Assembly (NCBI GenBank): GCA_019918135.1
Contig: WBZZ01000143.1
Span: 1 to 27,875, forward strand
Direction: 5' to 3'
Origin: Paulinella micropora
Lineage: Eukaryota; Cercozoa; Imbricatea; Euglyphida; Paulinellidae
Length of the DNA stretch: 27,875 nt
The notes beneath the pieces are model-generated. The model saw only the letters and a list, made by a program, of their open reading frames with translations. It was not told the DNA's origin and did not search any database. The position numbers and the translations under genes were made by a program. Below are positions 16,580 to 24,984 of the stretch, one piece after another; the stretch's first letter is position 1; each line of letters begins with the position of its first letter.

Positions 16580-19500
16580 ATGGCCAAGCGGACGCAGAGC
16601 CAGGCGGTGCTGCCGGAGCCGTACGAGCCCTATTCTTTCCGCGGCAGCCACCCCTTCTATACGTCGCTGTCGAGCGGGGCGGGGGGCCAGGCCCCCGCCC
16701 CGGAGGCCGACGAGGCCAACATAGTGGACACCTTCTTCGAGCAGGGTGCCGAGGACTACGGCGCCGCCGGGCAGGGCCACCTGGCCCCCGCGCACGAGGG
16801 CGCCGACCTGGTGCGGGACGCGTGCTACTGCCTGCAGATGACGGTGCCCTCGCGCTTCCTGTCGCAGCCCACGCCCCTGGGCTTCGAGACCAAGACCAAC
16901 AAGGTGCACGAGGCCTTCAAGCTGCTGGTGTGCCTGTGGTGGGCCATTGCGTCGCACCCCGACCTGCTGGGCGTGGACGCCGACAGCGCGCTGCCCCACA
17001 GCGTCCGGGCCGTGTCGGCGGTCCAGGACGAGCACGGCCAGGTCGTCGGCCACTCGCTGTGGCTGTGGGTCAACCGCGCCAACTTCGACGTGCTGCGGAT
17101 CATCAACGACCTGCTGGCCGACAGCCGGGGGTACGACCCCTGCCCGGGCAGCGCGCTGGCCACGGAGGAGGCGGGGAACGGGGCGGACGCGGGCGACGCC
17201 GAGCAGCCCGACGGCTGGCGGCCGCCCGCGGCCAAGAAGCAGCGGCGCGGGGGCGGCCAGCGCCCGCGCTGGCAGCCGACCAAGTGCCCCTTCACCGCGG
17301 ACTACCGGGAGTCTTTGGCGAAGCTGATGCAGAACGTGGAGTTCCTGAGCTCGGTGGTGCTGGTGGCCCGGACCCCGCAGGCGGGGGCGGACGTGTCGGC
17401 GTTCCTGCTGCGGCGGCGGACGGAGCGCGTGTGGGGGGGCTGCGTGCTGGACCCGCGCGTCTTCTTCCACCCGCGCCATCTGCGGCACTGGCTGCTGGAG
17501 GGCGTGGTGCCGGCGCAGCTGGACTGGGCCCGGTACGTGCAGGAGCCGCCCGCGGGCCAGGGCGGGGCGGCGACGTTCGCGGTGCCCTTCCCGGACCTGT
17601 TCTGGTGCCTGCCGTCCAGGCTGTCGCACGCCAGGTTCGCGCACACGCGCCTGCCGGTGCCCCGGCGCCCCGACCTGGAGGAAGCGCAGGGCACGGCCGA
17701 GGAAAACACCCTGCTGGGGGTGCTGGCGGCGGACGAGCAGCTCGGGCCCGACGAGCTGTGCGCGCGCGCGCGGTCGCTGGCGGGCCTGGTGCGGGCCGTG
17801 GACGGCGGGGCCGGCGGCGGCGGCGGCGCGGCCAGCGAGCAGACGATCAAGCGCCTGATGCACCAGGGGCGGCAGCGCCTGCTGGACGAGGTGGCCGAGC
17901 TGCGGCGGGGGGGCGCGTCGGCCGAGGCGTGCGCGTCGGCGCACTGGCAGGGGCTGCAGACCCTGCGGCGCGGGGTAGCCCCCTGGGTGCAGAGCCTGCT
18001 GCGGGAGGGCGGCGGCTGCTCGGACGCGCAGCTGGCGGCCTTCTCGCACCTGAGAAAGCCCCGGCCGTCCGAGGTGGACGGCCAGGGGCTGCCGCTCAGC
18101 TGGTACTCGTTCCAGGCGCTCCCGGTCGACAACCTCGGGGTGTCGGACTGCTACTACGTGCGGCTGCACAACCTGTTCGAGCACCAGCTGCGGGTGGGCA
18201 CGATGCACGTGGAGGCGCAGCTCATGCTGCTGGTGGCGCAGTGCTCGGTGCGGGAGACGGCGTTCGTCAACATGGTGGCGTACGGCCCGCCGGGCACGGG
18301 CAAGAGCCGGCTGCAGGACCTGCTGATGAAGTTCCTGCTGCTGCCCGGCACGACGGTGGCGCTGACCGACATGTCGACCAAGGCCATGGCCGGCAACTAC
18401 GACAAGCGCGGCGAGGTGCGCGTGATGGACGAGATGCCGCAGCACTTTTTGGGGCTGCGCAACGGGCGCACCGAGGCGTCCAGCATCACGGAGACGATCA
18501 AGTCGATGCTGTCGGCGCCTACGCTGCAGTACCAGATCTGCCGCGTCGACAACGAGCGGGGGCAGCGCTTCATCGAGCAGACGTGCGCGCGCATCAGCGG
18601 CGCCTTCATCGGGGCCAGCAACACGTACCCGTGCGACTTCCTGGCCGCCATCCGGGACCGCCTGCTGTGCATCTACAGCCCCGCGCGCGAGCGGCCCGGC
18701 CACGAGCCCTGGCGCAACGTCGGGACCGAGCCGGACGTGCAGAGCCAGGCCGTGCTGGAGGAACAGGTGCGCTGGGTGCGGGACGACACGGCGCTGGGCT
18801 ACGTGTACGACACGCTGCTGGCGCTGGGCTTCGCCAACCCCGTGTGCCTGTACGTGACGCCGCAGCTGCTGGGCCGCTTCTGCCAGCGGGCCGAGCAGCA
18901 CGGCGTGTGCGGCCTGCACTCGCAGCGCACGATCCACCGGCTCACGGCCCTCATCACGCGCAACATCATCCGCCGCGCTATTTTTCTGGTGTTCCACTCG
19001 TCGCTGAGCCCGCTCATCGACCCCGGCCGGGGCACGCACTACGGCCGGCCGCTGGGCAAGGCGCCGGCGCTCGAGGACTTTGGGTGGCTGGACTTCTGGC
19101 TCAACAACGAGGACCCGTCCGTGCTGCTCACGGCCATCACCATGATCGGCGAGCACGAGTTCCACTTCCCGCAGCAGCGCGCCGTGCTGTACACCCTGGC
19201 GCGCGAGTTCTTCGAGGCGCGGCACCAGGTGCCCGAGGCACAGCAGCTGTGGCTGCCGGCGGGCACGCGCCCGGCGTTCGTGAGCGAGCGCGTCCTGGCC
19301 GAGGACGCCGGCTCGTGCCCGCGCTACTCGCGGCTGGCCGACCCGCCCGCGGCGCGCGACAAGTACGCGCGGGCGGCCCGGCACGCCCGGGAGGAGGTCC
19401 TGCGCCACGAGCAGGAGCTGACCGCCCGGCGGCGCCGCGTGGCGCTGCAGCGCAATGGCGTGCGGCCGGGCCACTACTCCTTCTCCAAGCACGACAGCCA

Positions 19501-20551
19501 GCTGTTCGCCAACCACCTGGACTACGCCGAGTGCAGCCGCGCGCTGGGCGGCCTGCTGTGGAAGAACCACGCCCGGGAGCTGCGCATGGACTACCACGAG
19601 TTCAAGGACGTGCTGCACCAGCTGCTGCAGGGCCGGCCCGGCGACCGGGGGCCCGTGGTCGTGCAGCGCGCCGAGGACTTCCAGGTGCCGTCGCTGGTGA
19701 TGGAGCAGGGGCTGGCGCCCGACCTGCTGCCGAGGCTCATGGTCCAGGTCCTGCAGGACCACTTTGCGCACCCGCGCCAGATGCTCACGGGGCAGCTCGA
19801 CCGCTCGCTGCAGCACTACGAACTGTTCCTGACGGACCTGCTGCCGAACGGCGTGCCGCGCGGCCTGACGGACCCCGGCCGCGCGTCCGCGGCGGCCGGG
19901 CCGCCGCCCGTGGTGCAGGGCCAGCTGGGGCAGGACCCCGCGTCGCTGGGCGGGCTGCTGCGGCCGCTGCGGACGCGCGGCACCACCACCGCCGGCACCA
20001 GCGCCGGCCAGGCGGCGGCCGGCACCAGCGACGGCCAGGCGGCGGCCGGCACCAGCGCCGGCGACGGGGCCACCCCGCCGGGGGCCGCGCCGGGGGCCGC
20101 GCCGGGGGACCTGGCCGACTACGTGTACGCCCAGCACCGCCGCGAGTTCTGGCTGCCGGCCACCGCCGCCACGCCCGCGGGCGGCACGCACGAGCACCTG
20201 CCCGACCACCGCCTGCTGCCCGCCCTGCTCGGCCGCGATGCCGAGATCCGGCGCCAGCAGGCGGCCGCGCTGGCCCCGCTGCTCGGGCTGGAGCCCGAGG
20301 CCCTGCTGCGCAGCGTGCTGGGCATCCACTCGTACGGCAGCGGCGCCAACCCGCTGCTGGAGACCACCCCACCGGGCGTGGGCGCCGCCGCCGTCGCGCC
20401 CTCGTCGTCCTCGTCGTTCTCGTCGTCCTCCTCGTCCTCGTCGTCGTCCTCGTCCTCTCCCTCGTCGTCCTCTTCCTCGTCCTCCGACGGTCCGGCCGGG
20501 CCGGGCCCCACGACGACGGACGGCCCGGATGACATGACTGACTATGAATAA
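16580..20551 (+). CDS. Large AAA+/SF3-like P-loop ATPase, 1323 residues, unrecognised family
   Basis: The ATG at 16580 has an excellent Kozak context (CCGCCATGG) and the frame is intact. Walker A is G569-P-P-G-T-G-K575-S576, Walker B is V-M-D617-E618-M-P, and a sensor-1-like Asn lies in GAFIGASN (N681), followed by AAIRDRLL with a possible arginine finger. Order and spacing (about 42 residues between A and B) fit AAA+ or SF3-type helicase cores. The 560 residues before the core contain KKQRR (a possible NLS, about 217-222) and no recognised domain. The region after it includes SQRTIHRLTALITRN (winged-helix-like?) and about 300 further residues. A three-fold AAGTSxGQA repeat (about 1134-1158), a poly-Ser tract (about 1275-1302) and an acidic end close the protein. 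It is likely a replicative ATPase or a DNA-packaging/remodelling motor; I cannot choose between these. Confidence 0.7.
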   Translation: MAKRTQSQAVLPEPYEPYSFRGSHPFYTSLSSGAGGQAPAPEADEANIVDTFFEQGAEDYGAAGQGHLAPAHEGADLVRDACYCLQMTVPSRFLSQPTPLGFETKTNKVHEAFKLLVCLWWAIASHPDLLGVDADSALPHSVRAVSAVQDEHGQVVGHSLWLWVNRANFDVLRIINDLLADSRGYDPCPGSALATEEAGNGADAGDAEQPDGWRPPAAKKQRRGGGQRPRWQPTKCPFTADYRESLAKLMQNVEFLSSVVLVARTPQAGADVSAFLLRRRTERVWGGCVLDPRVFFHPRHLRHWLLEGVVPAQLDWARYVQEPPAGQGGAATFAVPFPDLFWCLPSRLSHARFAHTRLPVPRRPDLEEAQGTAEENTLLGVLAADEQLGPDELCARARSLAGLVRAVDGGAGGGGGAASEQTIKRLMHQGRQRLLDEVAELRRGGASAEACASAHWQGLQTLRRGVAPWVQSLLREGGGCSDAQLAAFSHLRKPRPSEVDGQGLPLSWYSFQALPVDNLGVSDCYYVRLHNLFEHQLRVGTMHVEAQLMLLVAQCSVRETAFVNMVAYGPPGTGKSRLQDLLMKFLLLPGTTVALTDMSTKAMAGNYDKRGEVRVMDEMPQHFLGLRNGRTEASSITETIKSMLSAPTLQYQICRVDNERGQRFIEQTCARISGAFIGASNTYPCDFLAAIRDRLLCIYSPARERPGHEPWRNVGTEPDVQSQAVLEEQVRWVRDDTALGYVYDTLLALGFANPVCLYVTPQLLGRFCQRAEQHGVCGLHSQRTIHRLTALITRNIIRRAIFLVFHSSLSPLIDPGRGTHYGRPLGKAPALEDFGWLDFWLNNEDPSVLLTAITMIGEHEFHFPQQRAVLYTLAREFFEARHQVPEAQQLWLPAGTRPAFVSERVLAEDAGSCPRYSRLADPPAARDKYARAARHAREEVLRHEQELTARRRRVALQRNGVRPGHYSFSKHDSQLFANHLDYAECSRALGGLLWKNHARELRMDYHEFKDVLHQLLQGRPGDRGPVVVQRAEDFQVPSLVMEQGLAPDLLPRLMVQVLQDHFAHPRQMLTGQLDRSLQHYELFLTDLLPNGVPRGLTDPGRASAAAGPPPVVQGQLGQDPASLGGLLRPLRTRGTTTAGTSAGQAAAGTSDGQAAAGTSAGDGATPPGAAPGAAPGDLADYVYAQHRREFWLPATAATPAGGTHEHLPDHRLLPALLGRDAEIRRQQAAALAPLLGLEPEALLRSVLGIHSYGSGANPLLETTPPGVGAAAVAPSSSSSFSSSSSSSSSSSSSPSSSSSSSSDGPAGPGPTTTDGPDDMTDYE

Positions 20552-20552
20552 A
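20547..20552 (+). terminator. AATAAA overlapping the ATPase stop codon
   Basis: GAATAAAAA contains the TAA stop (20549-20551) within the poly(A) signal, the same arrangement as at the C2H2 gene. Confidence 0.6.
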
Positions 20553-20559
20553 AAAAGAA

Positions 20560-20562
<3 letters not shown>

Positions 20563-20614
<52 letters not shown>

Positions 20615-20616
20615 CG
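20563..20616. repeat. (CT)18 directly joined to (CG)9
   Basis: A pure polypyrimidine dinucleotide run (20563-20598) followed by alternating CG (20599-20616), just after the ATPase poly(A) signal. Known physical behaviour: (CT)n can form H-DNA and (CG)n can form Z-DNA. Confidence 0.9.
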
Positions 20617-21164
20617 TGTCCTCTCTTGCGCCACCCGGCTAACCGGAACGAGTGTCTGCAGGCGCAGCAGTAGCCTGGCTGTAGTTCGGTCCCTTTCCTC
20701 TCTCCGGCGCGGATTTAGAGCGCTGCAACAGAAGCAAGCCGTCGTCCCACACTTTTAATGAGGAACTAGGAACGCACATCGAAAGCTACTAATACCCGTA
20801 GCCACACAGGCAGTGTCGGTCTCTGGCATTCGTCCTCTCAGAGCAGCTTTCTCCTTCCTTCCTTCACGGGAATAGTACGTACAGCCCCTCGAGCCAGACT
20901 TAGTTGCTGCTTTCGACCGCCTCTTACAGGAAGCTTTTTGTGGCCTGCGCGACTCTGAGAAGCTGGTGTAACAGTAAAAGCTAAAGCGCTCGAAACTCCC
21001 TGAGCTCTCGAGCTCCCGCCATCATGCTAGCAGAGGAGCTTCGAGCCGGGGCGCTGTCAGGCCCCTCCCCCGATATCTAGTTCCAGACCTTTTTTTCAAG
21101 AGGCAAGATTGCTTAGCGTCGTCCAAAAACAGAATCTGGACCTGCTCTTTACGAAAAGTATCCT
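20617..21164. other. Intergenic region, lower GC, no gene
   Basis: About 550 bases of mixed composition between the convergent ATPase and GNAT genes. A TTTAAT at 20754-20759 reads ATTAAA on the minus strand and could end the GNAT transcript. A 16-codon plus ORF (about 21023) is the only ATG ORF in good context and is not convincing. Confidence 0.4.
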
Positions 21165-22417
21165 CTAGTCCGAGCGCTCCCTCTCCGGGGCCCCTACCTC
21201 GTCCCCGTCTGGTTCGTCCAGTTCGGAATCATTTTCCTCTGCCTCAATAAACTCAAAGCCTTCTAACACAGCTAGGAACTCTTTGGCCAGCTCCCGGGGG
21301 TCGCCGGCCAGGCTACGCTCGTAGTGCAGGGGCCCGGACACTCGTTGCTGCTGATCGAAGAGGTCGTATTCCCGTGCCACGTTACGTCCAGGTGCTGGAA
21401 GTACAGTCCACAGTCGGGCGCGGGATCGAGTCCGACATCACAGCGACGCCTGCCAGGGGCTGGGTCCGCGGCCAGGTGCTGCAGCACGGACTGGTGTGGG
21501 CGGCGGGGTGGACGCAGGCGCAGCCCCCAGAGCCAAAAGCTAGCGGCGCCCGTTAGGCGCACGCCCAGTTCGGCGGCCCCGGGCGATAGCTGGTCGCGGG
21601 AGTCCAGCACGGGACCGAAGAAGACGGCCTGGCCGTCTACTTGGCACAGCAGCCGGGTGTAATCGCCGCTCTGCCGCTGCAGCTCTGCGATTTTCTCTGG
21701 CAGAAACACGCGGTGGCCCACCTGCACCGCGTCCAAAGTGACCACTCGCTGCGGGGCAGGCAGATTCTGCTGCCAGGGCAGGAAACCGCCCCCGCCCGGG
21801 AGCTGTACGCAGTGCGGATCAACCCAGGCCTCCGTACCAAACAGCAGACGTACCTGCACCGAGCGGGCCCCTGGTTGCTGCTGCCACCAGCGCCTGAAGT
21901 TCGGTGTGGGGCGCGGGACCTGGCGACGCATGCTTTGGCGGTGTGAGCCCTCACAGGGCTCCCATCCCTGCCTTCGCCAGAAGCCGTAACTCTCTTGCGG
22001 CTGGCAGAACAGAAAAAGAAAGTCTGCGGCGGTGGTGTAGGCCATGTGCTGGAGCAGTGCTTGTGCAAAAGCACCGCCGATGCCCTGGCCCCGACGCGCT
22101 ACGTCTACTTCGAAGATATCCAAGTGCCAGGCTACGGCTTGGGTCACAAGAGCGTACGCCAGCACAGCACCAGGCTCGGGCGTATCGTGGTCCGCTGCCA
22201 CATACACCAGCAGCGAGTCCCGCGGTTCGCCCAGCGCGCCCGCGATGAGGCTCCAGTTATTCTTGAAGCCCGAGCAGGTCTTGGTGTCAAAGGAGCGTTC
22301 TACCAGGTCGCGCAGCGCTGGCAGATCGGCAGGGGAGGCAGCCCTGACCCCCCGACGTCCGGGCGGGCGCGGCCGCGCTGTGTCTGGCACTGGCTCTGCT
22401 CTTGGACCCTGTGCCAT
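21165..22417 (-). CDS. GNAT-family N-acetyltransferase with extra C-terminal domain, frame change near end
   Basis: ATG at 22417 gives MAQGPRAEPV; the frame is open far upstream but only through Pro/Arg spacer. Residues about 22-155 form a GNAT fold: GVRAASPADLPALRDLV (beta1-alpha1), then the acetyl-CoA loop R108-R-G-Q-G-I-G114 (motif A, R/Q-x-x-G-x-G/A) and the late YGFWRRQGWEPCEG block typical of the GNAT C-terminal strand. GNATs transfer an acetyl group from acetyl-CoA to an amine; the substrate is unknown. A further ~220 residues (WVDPHCVQLPGGGGF..., VFLPEKIAELQ) are unlike known GNAT tails. Near 21380 the frame changes by one base. The next frame gives REYDLFDQQQRVSGPLHYER and an acidic end to TAG at 21165, so the in-frame stop at 21272 is probably not the natural end. 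Confidence 0.65.
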
Positions 22418-22916
22418 GCTGCTAGAGGCTCGTGCTACACGGGTTGACTGCCAGAGCCTATGCTGGGCGAGGCCCAGGACAATGAAGGGCGGGGGGGGGG
22501 GGGGGGATTGTGGCACGCGTCCTCGGCCCCATCCCCGTGCGCGTGCTCGCCCCGGGCAGTGCGCTCCCCACGCCAGACTCCCCCCCCCCCCGGCCACACC
22601 GGCGGCCGCCGCCGCCCGGCCACACCGCCACCCGCCTTCCCCTCCCCCGCGACAGGGAGGGAGGGCGGGTGGCGGAGCCCCCCGCCCGACCGCCGGCCGC
22701 CCCCGCCCCCGGCTCCGCGCGCTTGCCCCCTCCCCTGGCGGACACGCCCCCCTCCCGGGGGGCCGCGCGCTCCCCTCGGGGCCGTCGTGGTACCCCCGGC
22801 GCCCCCCCACCGGGGGGGGGGGGGGGGTTGGTACACACACACCCTGCCTTGGGTAGTACCCGCGCCCAACTTGAGGAACAAAAAAACGTGTACTGCCGTC
22901 ACTGACGAACCTGTAG
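22418..22916. promoter_or_regulatory. Divergent spacer between GNAT and helicase, with two G16 runs
   Basis: About 500 bases, extremely GC-rich, separating two genes that diverge. Pure G runs lie at 22491-22506 and 22812-22827, that is 74 bases before the GNAT start and 89 bases before the helicase start. It must contain both promoters, by position. No TATA box is seen. Confidence 0.5.
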
Positions 22917-24984
22917 ATGAAGCCTGGCCTAGCTCCCGCCCCGTCTAGGCAGGCCGGCGGCAGGGAGCTGCGGGTCCATCCCGTCTCGTTCGAGAAGCAC
23001 CGGGTGCAGCTGCTCAATGCCTGCGCGGGCCTGGGCAAGACAGAGACGGGCTTGGTGGCGGTAGCCCAGGTGTTGAGGGAAGACGCCCAGGCCCGGGTAG
23101 TATGGATCCCCGGCCGGGTTCTACAAGCGAGAGAGACGGCGGCCCGCCTAGCGGCGACGCTGACAGCGATGGGGGTGGGCCGCAGCCGGCCCTGTGTGTT
23201 TGAGGATGAGCCCTCGCGTGCACACGAGGCGGCAGTGTTGATTGTGCGGCAGCGGGAGCTGGCCGAGCTGCGCAGCACCAGCGCTGCGCGCCCGCCGGCG
23301 CTGGTGGTCTGTGACGACGTCGACCTCATGTTAGGACAAAGCGTGGACGCGGCCATCAATGGCTGGAAGCTGGAGGAGAATAACCAGGCGCTGTTGCTGC
23401 TTTGCTCCGGGGCCCCAAGGCTGCTGCTGACCGCGACCGACAGCATGCGAAGCTCGCAGGCGCGCGACTTCTTGCTGAGCCCCGGGGGCGGCGTGTGCCG
23501 CCGCCCAGGGAGTAGCGAGGCGGAAGGGCAGGCCGAGGTGGAGCTGCACTCGTACACGCACGTGCCGCCATGCCACCAGAGGGGCCTGTTCGTCGAGGCA
23601 GACCTGCAGAAGTTCGAGGCCGCGATCGTGGAGGGAGTGCACGGCCGGCAGAAGATCGCAGTGGCTTGCCAGACTCCGAGCGCTGCCCTGGCGCTCTTCG
23701 CTCGGCTGCAAAGCCTGCTGCCCGGACTGTCCGCGCAGACGTGGGCGCCCGTGATGGGCGGGGCCGCACAGGTAGAGCACCGCGGTGGCAGTGCCGCGGC
23801 GGCCGCGGGGCTATGCTTGCTGGCCGAGCCGGCGCCCGGCCCCGTGCGCGGGCCGGCCGAGGGCCTAGCCGCCGCGGTGGACGATTTCTTCCGGGGACAC
23901 GACGGCCTTTTCCGGGGGCGCGGGGTGGCGCGCGTGCTGCTTTACTGCCAGGTCCTGTGCCTAACGGGGGCCGTCCGAGAGCGCGTAGATTCCGTGTTCT
24001 TGTACTTGGGCGGCGAGGGACGGCGGGCTTCTAGGGGTGCGCCCGCCCGGGTGCTGAAGCAGATGGTGACGAGGTTCCAGAACCTGGGGAACAACTGTGT
24101 GCGGGTGTACCTGGGAGCCGGCGGGCTGGACCTGCCGCGCACGTTCGAGCGGGACAGGCCCCAGGAGTAGTAAGTACGAGCACGACGACGTGTTCAAGCT
24201 GCTCCTGCGGCACTACCCCCGGCGGGCGGAGCGGATGCGCCTCCTGGCCCACCAGACGGGAGAGGCCAACGTGTGGGCCACGATCGCGAGCGAGCACGAC
24301 CTCGGGACGGAGCGGGTGCCGTCGTCGGCCCGGCTGCGCTTTGTGGCGGCACAGAGGGAGCGGTTGTTGACATGCGAGAAGAACGCGGCGTGGCGGTGGC
24401 TGGTGCGGGACTGGGACGTGGTGCTGCATGCCCCGCCGGTGTGCGCGGCACGGGCGGGGCGGGAGCCGCTGCTGCGGGCGCTAGCGTGCGCCACCTGTGG
24501 CCGGGCGGAGACGACGAGCGCGGGGAAGCTGCTCGCGTGCGGCCGTTGCGGGCTGTGGCTCTATTGCGGCCAGAGCTGCCAGCGAGTGCACTGGCGCAGG
24601 GGGCACCGGCTGAGCTGCCAGTCGGTGGAGAACAGGGCGCTGAATGCGATAATAGAACTGAAGCTGCCGAGCATCTACCTGTCCTTGCAGCGGAGCAAGC
24701 CGCTGACCGCCCCTGTGAGCAGGGGGCGGGCCTTCTTGCTGGAGGCGGTGTTGGATATGGTGAGGCTCGATCCAGTGCACGGGGACCTGCCGCTAGACTT
24801 CCAGGGTAAGCCCGCCGAGGCCGTGTGGCAGGAATGCCAAAAGAAGCTCAAGTATGCGGGCAGCCTCTTCCACGAGGCGGGTGGGTTCGATTGTATGCAA
24901 CTGGAGCTGCACTCCTGGACTCCTGACTTCTTTGTACGGGACGTGGACACTGCTTGGGATGGGATAGGGACATGGCGCTGCTGA
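22917..24984 (+). CDS. Herpes-type origin-binding-like SF2 helicase running into a MYND finger (frame change at 24160-24172)
   Basis: ATG at 22917. Helicase motifs: I, A-C-A-G38-L-G-K41-T42; II, D133-D-V-D136; III, T-A-T-D-S (172-176). The C-terminal half has QKIAVACQTPSAALALF (motif IV-like), LTGAVRERVDSVFLYLG (349-365) and QMVTRFQNLGNNCVRVYL (382-399). This layout, with a QM..R...L.NN..RVY motif VI, recalls the herpesvirus origin-binding helicase family (Pfam Herpes_ori_bp). The first frame stops at 24170, just after a C4 run. The next frame continues at once with KYEHDDVFKLLLRHYPRR and carries a MYND zinc finger at about 24487-24625 (CATC...CGRC...YCGQSC...HWRRGH...C) before TGA at 24984. 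MYND fingers bind proline-rich partners. One broken fusion gene is likelier than two genes because the second frame lacks its own ATG near its credible start. Confidence 0.6.

Noticed and set aside
16000..20532. A 1510-codon plus ORF and a 1391-codon minus ORF overlapping the ATPase
   Set aside because: Shadow frames in about 70% GC DNA; Arg/Gly/Pro/Ala-biased, without motifs, while the 16580 frame has Walker motifs, a Kozak start and a poly(A) signal.
22418..23557. Upstream extension of the GNAT ORF to 761 residues
   Set aside because: The extra part runs antisense through the helicase gene and the divergent spacer and is low complexity.
24097..24171. Separate start for the MYND part at 24097
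   Set aside because: The first residues overlap the helicase C-terminus in another frame and look like shadow sequence; coherent protein starts only after 24171.
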